Below are positions 1 through 6,947 of a stretch of DNA of 11,760 bases, in pieces. Numbering within the stretch: the stretch's first letter is position 1; every line of letters begins with the position of its first letter. Position numbers and translations under genes: made by a program. This DNA is from JBFMCU01 sp964428225 (GTDB taxonomy: Bacteria; Planctomycetota; UBA1135; GCA-002686595): assembly GCA_964428225.1 (NCBI GenBank), contig CAYRXS010000218.1, forward strand, positions 1 to 11,760. The letters are read 5' to 3'. Below the pieces are notes generated by a model. The model saw only the letters and a list, made by a program, of their open reading frames with translations. It was not told the DNA's origin and made no database searches.

Positions 1-2
1 AC

Positions 3-332
3 AACCCGTTCGTGACGCTGTCCGTCGAGCACGAGGACCGCGAGGGCGAGCTCACGACGATCTGGTCGGTCAAGGTCCCGCGCTACCTGACCGCGGCCAC
101 GCGGCGCGGGCTCGCGATGCCCGGACAGCCGGTGCCGCACCCGTACTTTCATCGCTCCCTGACGGACCTTCTCGCGGAAGCCTTCGACGCGGGGCTGGTC
201 CTCGACGCTCTCGAGGAGCGGGCCTTCCCGCCCGGTTTCGAGACCGGCAGCTTCCCCCTGTCGTGGAGCGGCAACTTCAGCGAGATCCCGCCCGTGCTGG
301 TCGCCCGCCTGCGACCCGGAGGACGAGAGTGA
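3..332 (+). CDS. Class I SAM-dependent methyltransferase, C-terminal part (open at left edge)
   Basis: The reading frame is open from the first bases of the window (N-P-F-V-T-L-S-V...), so this is the end of a gene starting outside; the GTG at 12 is only an internal valine. The visible 109 residues have the layout of the last third of a class I methyltransferase: a beta strand (LTTIWSVKV), a tyrosine-rich linker (HPYFHRSLTDLL), a helix and the strand E-A-F-D-A-G-L-V-L-D-A-L-E-E, then a final strand I-P-P-V-L-V-A-R-L-R-P. The SAM-binding glycine motif lies outside the window, so the substrate cannot be judged. The TGA overlaps the GTG start of the next methyltransferase by 4 nt, which indicates translational coupling. 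Family assignment is inferred from the C-terminal pattern only. Confidence 0.7.
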   Translation, partial: NPFVTLSVEHEDREGELTTIWSVKVPRYLTAATRRGLAMPGQPVPHPYFHRSLTDLLAEAFDAGLVLDALEERAFPPGFETGSFPLSWSGNFSEIPPVLVARLRPGGRE

Positions 333-1111
333 GCATCCAGGAGTACAACCGCGAGGCCTGGAACCGCCAGGTCCGCGACGGCAACCCGTGGACGATTCCC
401 GTGACCGCGGAGGTCGTCGACGCCGCGCGGCGGGGGGAGTGGGGGATCGTCCTGACGCCCTCGAAGCACGTCCCGCGCGAGTGGTTCCCGCCGCTGGAGG
501 GTCTCGACACGCTCTGCCTGGCCTCGGGTGGCGGCCAGCAGGCCCCGGTGCTCGCCGCGGCGGGCGCGCGGGTGACGGTCCTCGACAACTCGCCGGCGCA
601 GCTCGCGCAGGACCGCCTCGTGGCCGAGCGGGATTCGCTCGAGATCGCGCTGGTCGAGGGGGACATGGCCGATCTGTCGGCGTTCGAGAGCGAGAGCTTC
701 GGCCTGGTCGTCCACCCCGTCTCCAATTGCTTCGCCCCGCAGCTCCGCCCCGTATGGAGCGAAGCCTTCCGGGTCCTGCGGCGCGGCGGCGTGCTCCTGT
801 GCGGCATGGCGAATCCGATCCGGTACCTGTTCGACGACGAGCTCGCGGAGCGCACCGGCGAGCTCCACGTGAAGCACGCCCTTCCCTACTCCGACGTGGA
901 GAGCCTCACCGAGGAGGAGCGGCGGCGGTACACGGACGCGGGCGATCCCCTCGAGTTCAGTCACACCCTCGAGGAGCAGATCGGCGGCCAGCTCGACGCC
1001 GGGTTCGTGCTCACCGGCTTCTTCGAGGACGGCTACGCGGATGCGTCGACCGACCCCCTCACGAGGTACACGCCCAGCTTCCTGGCCACCCGCGCGGTGA
1101 AGCCGTCCTGA
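329..1111 (+). CDS. Class I SAM-dependent methyltransferase
   Basis: A 260-residue cytoplasmic enzyme expected to transfer a methyl group from S-adenosylmethionine; the acceptor is unknown. Residues 1-60 carry the family's leading block (E-Y-N-R-E-A-W-N near 5-12, then W-T-I-P-V and L-T-P-S-K). The SAM-binding motif I is C-L-A-S-G-G-G-Q-Q at 63-71, the acidic residue ending the second strand is D86, G-D-M is at 111-113, and the motif IV-like strand is followed by F-R-V-L-R-R-G-G at 147-154. I chose GTG 329 because GGAGGA at 318-323 sits 5 nt upstream and it forms a GTGA overlap with the preceding gene; the longer upstream frame from 263 would run 70 nt into that gene. The family is commonly annotated only as SAM-dependent methyltransferase. 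Two adjacent, coupled methyltransferases could be unrelated housekeeping genes or act on the same compound. Confidence 0.9.
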   Translation: MSIQEYNREAWNRQVRDGNPWTIPVTAEVVDAARRGEWGIVLTPSKHVPREWFPPLEGLDTLCLASGGGQQAPVLAAAGARVTVLDNSPAQLAQDRLVAERDSLEIALVEGDMADLSAFESESFGLVVHPVSNCFAPQLRPVWSEAFRVLRRGGVLLCGMANPIRYLFDDELAERTGELHVKHALPYSDVESLTEEERRRYTDAGDPLEFSHTLEEQIGGQLDAGFVLTGFFEDGYADASTDPLTRYTPSFLATRAVKPS

Positions 1112-1138
1112 ACCGGGCGGCGTCCCTCACCCCAGGTC

Positions 1139-1636
1139 ATGGCCGACAAGCGCATTACACTCGACCTCGCGGCGTTCCTCGATTCCGGGGAGGCCGCCGC
1201 CCTTGCCGCTCCGCGGCGGGAGGACGTGCGGCGGATCGTGGAGGCGTTCCTGAGGGCGTGCTACGAGGACCTGGCCAAGGAGCCGCGCCTGCTCGACGAC
1301 CACGATGCGCGCGAGCTCCTCCTGCGGCGGCTGCCGGGGCGCCTGAAGCGGAAAGATCCCCTCGCGTCGCACGTACCGGCGGTGCTTCGCGCGTTCGTCG
1401 ACCACCTCGAAGCCACCTGCGTCGTGCCCCGGCTGTACGAGCTGCGGCGCGGCCTCGACGAGGCGAGCGACGGGTTCCGCGAAGCCGTGCGCACCGGCGA
1501 CGGAGCGCACGTCCCCGCGTCACCGCCCCCGAAGCCGATCGTCCACCGAGCGCCCAAGCTGGGGCGCAACGATCCGTGCTTCTGCGGCAGCGGCAGGAAG
1601 TTCAAGAGGTGTCACGGCCGCAACGCCGGTGCGTGA
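1139..1636 (+). CDS. Small SEC-C zinc-motif protein with unassigned N-terminal helical domain
   Basis: A 165-residue soluble protein. Its C-terminus (about 140-160) is a SEC-C motif: L-G-R-N-D-P-C-F-C-G-S-G-R-K-F-K-R-C-H-G, with presumed zinc ligands C147, C149, C158 and H159. In SecA this motif binds zinc and contacts SecB or the ribosome; it also occurs in many stand-alone proteins of unknown role. Residues 1-120 look largely helical and charged, with no family I recognise; a Pro/Ala linker (about 124-138) joins the two parts. There is no signal peptide or membrane segment, so it is cytoplasmic. ATG 1139 has only a weak AGG upstream. It lies 27 nt after the methyltransferase and 24 nt before the esterase-like gene, so it is probably co-transcribed with them. 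Motif certain, function unknown. Confidence 0.85.
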   Translation: MADKRITLDLAAFLDSGEAAALAAPRREDVRRIVEAFLRACYEDLAKEPRLLDDHDARELLLRRLPGRLKRKDPLASHVPAVLRAFVDHLEATCVVPRLYELRRGLDEASDGFREAVRTGDGAHVPASPPPKPIVHRAPKLGRNDPCFCGSGRKFKRCHGRNAGA

Positions 1637-1660
1637 CGCGAGCAGAAGGGAGGCGGAAGC

Positions 1661-2932
1661 ATGGTCGCGCTGCTGTCGAACCTCGTACTGGGTCTGTGCC
1701 TCCTGGGGGCGGACGACGAAGCCGCCGCCGAGGCCTTCGTGGCCTGGGCCGCGGAGGTGGCGATCCCCGTCGATCTGAACCGTGGAATCGACGCGGAGAC
1801 TCTGGCTCCTCTGGTCGAGGGCAAGCGCTTCGTCTACCTCGGCGAGCCGGATCACTTCATCCAGGAGAAGTACGCCTTCCGCCTCGCGTTCCTGCGCCCC
1901 CTGCACGAGCTGGGCTGGCGGCATCTGGGGATGGAGATGGGGCGCTCGGACGGGTTGCGCTTCGATTCCTATCTGGAGAGCGGGGACGAGTCGAGGCTGC
2001 TCGAGGTCGGCCTCTACTCCTCGACCACGAGCGTAGCCGGAGCCATCGAGGCGGGAGGCTTCCTCGGCAGCGAGATGGCCTACGCTCGCGCCGTACGCGC
2101 GATCGCGGACGGCCCGGCCCGTCTGCACTACTTCGGATTCGATCTCGACATGGCCCCGGGGAACGGGATCGAGGACGCGCGCTCGCGGCTGGCGGACCTG
2201 GGGGAGGAGGCGGAGCTCGGCCTCATCCTCGACGACGTCTGGAGCGCGGAGGATCGCGTCGAGGAGCTCGCGATATTCCTCGCGGAGCTCGAAGACCCCG
2301 AATCGGGACTGGCCGCGCCCCTGTCGGAGGAGCGGCGGCGCGAGCTGAGGCTCGACCTCCTGGGGCTCGGCGAGAGCCTGCACTTCCAGCGGGCCCAGGC
2401 CGACGCGGCGGGCGATCTCACCACGCTGCTGGAGGGCTTTGCGCGACGCGAGCGGACCATGTTCCAGCTGTTCGACGGCTACGTCGAGAGCGTGCCCGAG
2501 AGCGAGAAGATCGTCCTGACCGGCCACAACATGCATCTGGGCCGGAGCTGGGAGGGGGCGAGCTGGATCGAGCTGGGCTCGTTCGTGTCGGTTCCGCTGT
2601 GGCCGACGATCGGTGCTCACATCTGCGGTAGCTCCTCTCCTCGGGTGCTGGCCGTCTGGCTGGTGTACGACCACGGCGAGCACCTGGCCGCGAGTGACCG
2701 GCTGACGCCACGCGAGGTCTCCAGCGTGGACGGTACGGTCGAGAGCCTGCTCGCGCGTCTGCCGCACGAGGCTCTGCTCCTGCCGCTTGCCAGCGACGAT
2801 CCGCGCTCGGCCTGGCTCGATGGGGACCGAACCTACCGCGTCAACGGCGGCGTCGGCCGGGGTAGGTTGCGCGAGCTGACCGACGTGCTGCTCTTCGTGC
2901 GCGAGGCCACTCTTCCCCACGCGAAGAGGTAG
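1661..2932 (+). CDS. Erythromycin-esterase-superfamily (EreA/EreB-like) hydrolase, probably exported
   Basis: A 423-residue protein with the core pattern of the erythromycin esterase superfamily. It has Y-L-G-E-P-D-H at 59-65 (E62, H65), an arginine 9 residues later (R74), G-M-E-M at 90-93 (E92), an R-E-R-T-M-F helix near 263-268 and T-G-H-N-M-H at 287-292 (H289, H292). These match in order and spacing the conserved E/H/R/E and H...H residues described for EreB. Most family members are not macrolide esterases, and substrate cannot be deduced here. Residues 1-17 (M-V-A-L-L-S-N-L-V-L-G-L-C-L-L-G-A) are hydrophobic and look like a short signal sequence, but no basic residue precedes them, so export is uncertain. 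GGGAGG at 1648-1653 with a 7-nt spacer supports ATG 1661. It is the last gene of the left unit; a stem-loop follows at 2953-2985. Confidence 0.8.
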   Translation: MVALLSNLVLGLCLLGADDEAAAEAFVAWAAEVAIPVDLNRGIDAETLAPLVEGKRFVYLGEPDHFIQEKYAFRLAFLRPLHELGWRHLGMEMGRSDGLRFDSYLESGDESRLLEVGLYSSTTSVAGAIEAGGFLGSEMAYARAVRAIADGPARLHYFGFDLDMAPGNGIEDARSRLADLGEEAELGLILDDVWSAEDRVEELAIFLAELEDPESGLAAPLSEERRRELRLDLLGLGESLHFQRAQADAAGDLTTLLEGFARRERTMFQLFDGYVESVPESEKIVLTGHNMHLGRSWEGASWIELGSFVSVPLWPTIGAHICGSSSPRVLAVWLVYDHGEHLAASDRLTPREVSSVDGTVESLLARLPHEALLLPLASDDPRSAWLDGDRTYRVNGGVGRGRLRELTDVLLFVREATLPHAKR

Positions 2933-2952
2933 CGGGCGCGCGCCGAGGAGGA

Positions 2953-2985
2953 GGATCGGGCCTGAACGGGCTCAGGGGCCGATCC
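2953..2985 (+). terminator. Stem-loop downstream of the esterase-like gene, candidate terminator
   Basis: GGATCGG (2953-2959) pairs with CCGATCC (2979-2985), and CCTG (2961-2964) pairs with CAGG (2973-2976) across an 8-nt loop; a small G versus GG internal loop separates the two helices. It begins 20 nt after the stop codon. There is no run of T after it, so it is not a classical intrinsic terminator, although stem-only terminators are common in GC-rich genomes. Confidence 0.4.
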
Positions 2986-3001
2986 GACCCCCTGCGGGCG
3001 A

Positions 3002-3023
3002 GGTTCGGCCGGCCGGGCCGACC
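3002..3023 (+). terminator. Second GC-rich stem-loop in the same intergenic region
   Basis: GGT-T-CGGCC (3002-3010) pairs with GGCCGACC (3016-3023) with one bulged T and a 5-nt loop. It follows the first stem by 16 nt and could be a back-up terminator or an mRNA 3'-end structure. Chance formation is quite possible at this base composition. Confidence 0.25.
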
Positions 3024-3145
3024 CGCTCGGCCGCATCAGGGATATTCTCGGAGAATCCTCGACGATCGCGGTCCCACTCCGTCTGAGAGGCCCGGGCCCT
3101 GTCACCCTCTCCGCCACACCGCTACGACCGCGCGTCTCGAGAACC

Positions 3146-4849
3146 ATGAAGAACACCATCCATCCCCTCGCGACTCCACCGACGGTGGGACGCCGATACC
3201 GTCTACCGTCTCTGTTCATCGCTTTTGTGCTCGGAGCGACCTCGCTCCAGGCCCAGACGAGCAGCACGCTCGTGGATCCCCAGCGCCGTCGTACGCCTCC
3301 GCGAGTGGAGCGGTACCTCCCGTCGACGGAACCCTATGGCCGAGCCATGGAGGACAGGCTCATCGGCGTCTCGAAGGACTGGGTGGTGTTCACGATCACG
3401 GTGGGGATCAACGAGGAGTGGCACTACGTCCTGCATCACATCCCGACGGGAGTGAGCACCGGCACCGGCCTCATGAGCGTGGAGAACTTCAAGTCCGCGG
3501 CCTTCTCGCCCTCGGGAACAGTCTTCTTCCAGGGCGTCTACGAGCCCAGCGAGGGGATGGACCTCAACGGCGACGGCGACAACTACGACGTCGTGCTGCA
3601 TGTCTTCGATCTCCAGACGTCGACCACCACGAACACGGGCCTCGCCATCGGCTTCGAGATGTCGGAGACCGGGACGGGCACGACCGTGCTCTTCCCGGTG
3701 GCGGAGACCGTCGACGAGAACGGCGACGGAGACACGAACGACTGGATCGTCTACGGCGGTGATCTGGCCACGAACACGATCACGAGCTCGGCGGTGGCGA
3801 CCTCCTCGACGCGCTACTGGGAGTTCTGGCTCGAGGACGACCTCGGCGCCTGGCTCGTGGACGAGGAGCCGGGGAAGGACTACACCGGGGACGGCGACTT
3901 CCTGGACAGCGTCTTTCACGTCCACGACTTCACCCTGGGGGTCGGGGTGAATCTCGGCCTGGCGGCCGGTGAAGCCGCCCTCGCCGACGGCGTCTTTGCC
4001 TTCTTCGTCAACGAGGCGGACCAGGGCGCGGACCTGGACGGGGACGGCAGCACCGACGACCGCGTCCTGCACACCTTCGACTTCACGACGGGTACCCTGA
4101 CCAACGTGGGCGAGGCAGGCCTCCATCTGGCGATCGGCTCGGATCGAGTGGCGTTCCGGCACGCGGCGACCGGGACGCTCCACGTCGTGAACCTGACCAA
4201 CGGCACGGTCGCGGATTCGGGCATCCTCATGGCGGGAAGCCCGATCTGGGCCGAGGGACACTTCGTGTTCGATGGTGTGGAGCAGGCTTCGGACTGGAAC
4301 GGAGACGGGGACACCGATGACAACGTCCTGTGGATCCTGGAAGCGGTCAGCGGGATCGCGTTCCACGTCGGCGTGGCCACGATTCCCCCGACCTGGGATC
4401 ACTGGCCGCCGTTGTGCCAATGGGCGGACTCCCGGATCCTCCTCGTCCAGGACGAGGCCGATCAGGGAGCCACCGACCTGAACGGCGACGGGGACGCCCT
4501 GGACGAGGTGTGGAGCCTCTACTCGCTGAGCACGGGCGCCGTCCGTTCCCTCCGGTGGGCGGCACCCGGCAACTGGTACGACCAGGGCGGCGTGTTCGGC
4601 CCGTTCGCGGCGCTCGAGGTGAGCGAGTCCGACCAGGGCGTCGACCTGGACGGCGATGGCGATGCCCACGATACGGTCTGGGTCACGATCTGCTGGAACG
4701 ACCCTGGAGCGGGCCTGCGCGTCTTCGATGGCTACCTCACCGGTCGTCCCGAGCACGCGCCCGGCCTGGGCTGGTGGGCGCCCACTCGCCGGGCGATGCA
4801 CGGGGACGGAATCGCGAAGGACATCGCGGTCGCGGTCTTCGAGGACTGA
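3146..4849 (+). CDS. Exported calcium-loop beta-propeller-like protein
   Basis: A 567-residue protein with no recognisable enzyme motif. Residues 1-36 look like a signal peptide: a basic R-R-Y-R at 16-19, a hydrophobic core (L-F-I-A-F-V-L-G-A) and L-Q-A before a predicted cleavage after A36. The mature part carries seven aspartate loops of the pattern D-x-[N/D]-G-D-G-[D/S]-x-x-D, starting at residues 139, 190, 245, 296, 383, 444 and 500. Each is followed by V-(L/F/W)-H/W, an aromatic strand and a T-G-type turn. D-x-D/N-x-D-G-type loops are known calcium ligands in EF-hand-like and dockerin-like sites. The 51-61 residue period suggests propeller blades with one loop each. The 87-residue step between loops four and five contains a blade-like stretch with no loop. 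ATG 3146 has no clear Shine-Dalgarno, but the signal peptide supports it. The gene is probably monocistronic, and its end faces the kinase gene 20 bp away. The role could be adhesion or extracellular scaffolding; this is inferred. Confidence 0.85.
   Translation: MKNTIHPLATPPTVGRRYRLPSLFIAFVLGATSLQAQTSSTLVDPQRRRTPPRVERYLPSTEPYGRAMEDRLIGVSKDWVVFTITVGINEEWHYVLHHIPTGVSTGTGLMSVENFKSAAFSPSGTVFFQGVYEPSEGMDLNGDGDNYDVVLHVFDLQTSTTTNTGLAIGFEMSETGTGTTVLFPVAETVDENGDGDTNDWIVYGGDLATNTITSSAVATSSTRYWEFWLEDDLGAWLVDEEPGKDYTGDGDFLDSVFHVHDFTLGVGVNLGLAAGEAALADGVFAFFVNEADQGADLDGDGSTDDRVLHTFDFTTGTLTNVGEAGLHLAIGSDRVAFRHAATGTLHVVNLTNGTVADSGILMAGSPIWAEGHFVFDGVEQASDWNGDGDTDDNVLWILEAVSGIAFHVGVATIPPTWDHWPPLCQWADSRILLVQDEADQGATDLNGDGDALDEVWSLYSLSTGAVRSLRWAAPGNWYDQGGVFGPFAALEVSESDQGVDLDGDGDAHDTVWVTICWNDPGAGLRVFDGYLTGRPEHAPGLGWWAPTRRAMHGDGIAKDIAVAVFED
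3560..4672 (+). repeat. Seven degenerate D-x-N-G-D-G-D calcium-type loops within the propeller gene
   Basis: The loops begin at nucleotides 3560, 3713, 3878, 4031, 4292, 4475 and 4643. In protein terms they are D-L-N-G-D-G-D, D-E-N-G-D-G-D, D-Y-T-G-D-G-D, D-L-D-G-D-G-S, D-W-N-G-D-G-D, D-L-N-G-D-G-D and D-L-D-G-D-G-D. The DNA between them is diverged, so the array is old rather than a recent expansion. Confidence 0.85.
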
Positions 4850-4869
4850 CCTCGGGGAGCGAGCGCCGA

Positions 4870-6240
4870 TCAGGACGCGCTCGGCGGCCCGACGGCCAGG
4901 AACAGGCGGAAGGTCGTGCCGCGGTCGGCCTCGCTCACGACCTTGACGCTGCCTCCGTGCAGGGCCGCGGCGTGCTTCACGATGGCGAGGCCGAGGCCGG
5001 TGCCGCCCAGGGCGCGCGAGCGGGCGGTGTCCACGCGATAGAAGCGCTCGAAGATCCGGCCCTGGTGCTCCTGGCGGATCCCCGGCCCCGTGTCGGAGAC
5101 GGAGAGCTCGAGGGTGGGAAGCCCGCTCTCCTCGGGAGCGAGGAGGCGACCCGAGACGCGGACCTCTCCCTCCCGGGGCGTGTACTTGACCGCGTTGTCC
5201 ACGAGGTTCGTCAGGGCCTGGCGCACGAGACCCTGGTCGAGGTCCATCGGCCCGTGCAGCGCCTCGGTCTCCACCGCGAAGGCCACGCCCTTCTCGGCCG
5301 CAGCCTCCGCGAAGGGAGCACAGACGGCCGCGACGAGCTCGGCCACGTCGGTGGGGTGCACCTCGGGGGCGGTGGAGTGCTCGAGGCGGGAGAGCTCGAT
5401 CAGGTCGCGGATGATGTCGTCCAGGCGGCGCGAGTTGCGCAGGATCCGATCGAGGAAGTCCCGCGACTCGTCCTCGCGGAACGCCTCCAGGTCGACGAGA
5501 GTCTCGGCGTAGCCCAGGATCGAGGCGAGGGGCGAGCGCATCTCGTGGGTGACGTTGGCCACGAAGTCGGTGCGCACCCTCTCGAGATGCTGGAGGTCGG
5601 TCGCGTCGTGGAGCACGAGCACCGCCCGATTGCGCAGGCGGTCACCCCGGATCTGCGCCCCGCTGAGGTGGACCCAGCGCGGTCCGCCGAGCCCCGCCAT
5701 CTCCAGCCGCCGGGGAGCCGGCTCCTCGCCCCGGCGCAGGGCCTCCGCGAGCTCGAGCAGCTCCGAGCCCGGCGCGATCTCCGCCAGGGATCGGCCGAGG
5801 GGATCGGCGGGAGCGGCGAGGATGCGCCGCGCGGCCTCGTTGATGAGCTCGATGCGGTGGTGGTGTCCGACGACGATGATGCCCTCGTTCGCCGCCTCGA
5901 GGATGCCGCGGACGTCGTCGCGCTCCTGCTCGGCCTTGCGCCGCGCCTCGGCGAGCGAGCGCCGGGCCTCGTCCACACGCCGCGCGAGCTCGTCGATCGA
6001 GGGGGGGGCGGGAGGCGAGGGGGAGTAGCCCGAGCTCGCGGACAGCTCCAGCACCCGGTCGCGGAGACGGTCGACGCGCACGACGATGCTCACCGCCACC
6101 GCCGCCGCGGCGAGGAGCCCCACCCCGATGCCCCAGCCCGGCCCCGCCACGCCCGCCGCCGCGAGCCCCGCGAAGACGGCGAGGATCGTGCGGAGGACGA
6201 CCGCGCGCAGGAGGGGATCGGAGAGCGCGAGGCGGGTCAT
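4870..6240 (-). CDS. phoR: PhoR-type membrane sensor histidine kinase
   Basis: A 456-residue sensor kinase. Two hydrophobic helices lie at about 13-33 and 35-55 with almost no loop between them, so there is essentially no periplasmic sensor. A charged, probably coiled-coil linker (about 83-112) follows a Pro-rich stretch, then a PAS domain (about 113-215; A-N-E-G-I-I-V-V and I-N-E-A-A-R-R-I). The dimerisation/phosphotransfer domain has V-T-H-E-M-R-S-P-L with the phospho-accepting H232. The ATPase domain shows the N box N-L-V-D-N-A (345-350), the G1 box D-T-G-P-G-I (383-388), the F box (I-F-E-R-F-Y) and G-G-T-G-L-G-L-A (412-419). This layout matches PhoR of phosphate-responsive systems, but phosphate sensing is inferred, since no pst or phoU gene is in view. 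It is the second gene of an operon, starting 4 nt after the regulator stop. Confidence 0.92.
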   Translation of the reverse strand: MTRLALSDPLLRAVVLRTILAVFAGLAAAGVAGPGWGIGVGLLAAAAVAVSIVVRVDRLRDRVLELSASSGYSPSPPAPPSIDELARRVDEARRSLAEARRKAEQERDDVRGILEAANEGIIVVGHHHRIELINEAARRILAAPADPLGRSLAEIAPGSELLELAEALRRGEEPAPRRLEMAGLGGPRWVHLSGAQIRGDRLRNRAVLVLHDATDLQHLERVRTDFVANVTHEMRSPLASILGYAETLVDLEAFREDESRDFLDRILRNSRRLDDIIRDLIELSRLEHSTAPEVHPTDVAELVAAVCAPFAEAAAEKGVAFAVETEALHGPMDLDQGLVRQALTNLVDNAVKYTPREGEVRVSGRLLAPEESGLPTLELSVSDTGPGIRQEHQGRIFERFYRVDTARSRALGGTGLGLAIVKHAAALHGGSVKVVSEADRGTTFRLFLAVGPPSAS

Positions 6241-6244
6241 GCGA

Positions 6245-6919
6245 TCACTCCTTCATGCGGTAGCCCACGCCCCGCACCGTCTCGAGGGCTCCGCCGGCCT
6301 CGCCCAGCTTGCGGCGCAGGGAGGCGACGTGGACGTCCACCGTGCGCTCCAGGACGTGCCGCTCGCCGATCGCCTCCAGGATCTCGTACCGGTCGCGCAC
6401 GCGCCCGGGCCGGGAGGCCAGGAACCGCAGGATGTCGAACTCGGTGCGCGTGAGATCGACGGGCGCACCGCTCGCCGAGACCTCGTGGCGCCCGGCGTCG
6501 ATCTCGATGGGGCCGAGGCGCTGGATCTCCCCCGCCTCCGCCAGCTCCTTCCCGCGACGCAGCAGCGCCCGCACCCGGGCCACCAGCACGCGGGGGCTGA
6601 CGGGCTTCACCACGTAGTTGTCCGCGCCGAGCTCCAGCCCGGCCACGATGTCCGCGTCCTCTCCGCGGGCGGTGAAGATCAGGATCGGAATGCCCGTGAG
6701 CCGCTCGTCGCGGCGCATCCGCCGGCAGATCTCGAGCCCGTCCATGCCCGGCAGCATCAGGTCGAGGACGACCAGGTCCGGGACCTCCCGCTCGATCGCG
6801 GCCATGGCCTCCGCCCCGTCCGCGTGGCAGGTGACGCGGTAGTGCTCCCGGCGCAGGTGGAAGGCCACCAGGTCGGAGAGATCCTCCTCGTCTTCGACTA
6901 CGATGATGTGGAGCTGCAT
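6245..6919 (-). CDS. phoB: PhoB-type winged-helix response regulator
   Basis: A 224-residue OmpR/PhoB-class regulator. The receiver domain (about 1-120) has the acidic cluster E9-D10-E11, the phospho-acceptor D53 in V-L-D-L-M-L-P-G-M-D-G, T83, and K105 in N-Y-V-V-K-P. The C-terminal domain (about 130-224) is a DNA-binding winged helix with L-T-R-T-E-F-D-I-L near 156-164, the recognition-helix region R-T-V-D-V-H-V-A-S-L-R-R-K-L at 192-205 and the closing V-R-G-V-G-Y-R. ATG 6919 gives a normal receiver N-terminus (M-Q-L-H-I-I-V-V-E-D), although no Shine-Dalgarno precedes it; the much longer upstream frame runs antisense through the dehydratase gene and is spurious. It should act with the downstream PhoR-like kinase. 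Assignment to phosphate control rests on family resemblance only. Confidence 0.92.
   Translation of the reverse strand: MQLHIIVVEDEEDLSDLVAFHLRREHYRVTCHADGAEAMAAIEREVPDLVVLDLMLPGMDGLEICRRMRRDERLTGIPILIFTARGEDADIVAGLELGADNYVVKPVSPRVLVARVRALLRRGKELAEAGEIQRLGPIEIDAGRHEVSASGAPVDLTRTEFDILRFLASRPGRVRDRYEILEAIGERHVLERTVDVHVASLRRKLGEAGGALETVRGVGYRMKE
6248..6253 (-). promoter_or_regulatory. Ribosome binding site of the kinase gene inside the regulator's last codons
   Basis: On the minus strand AAGGAG is formed by the final Lys-Glu codons of the response regulator, directly before its TGA, and sits 7 nt before the kinase ATG at 6240. This fixes the kinase start and implies translational coupling of the pair. 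Confidence 0.75.
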
Positions 6920-6947
6920 CGGCGGCGGGAGCGGGCAAGAGCGAGGT

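Noticed and set aside
1661..1720. Lipoprotein signal around V-L-G-L-C in the esterase-like protein
   Set aside because: The residue before Cys is Leu, which does not fit a lipobox, and no basic residue precedes the hydrophobic stretch.
388..2631. A 747-codon open frame on the + strand across three genes
   Set aside because: It is Arg/Gly/Pro-rich, low in hydrophobic order, and overlaps three well-supported genes in another frame; typical of high-GC DNA.
1520..2920. A 466-codon minus-strand frame opposite the esterase-like gene
   Set aside because: It is the antisense shadow of the EreA-superfamily gene, with no domain pattern of its own.
3203..4801. A 532-codon minus-strand frame opposite the propeller gene
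   Set aside because: It mirrors the repeat of the calcium-loop codons and has no start context; the + strand has a signal peptide and ordered motifs.
4330..6453. A 707-codon + strand frame across the histidine kinase
   Set aside because: The minus strand carries a complete, motif-perfect kinase and regulator; the + frame is compositional noise.
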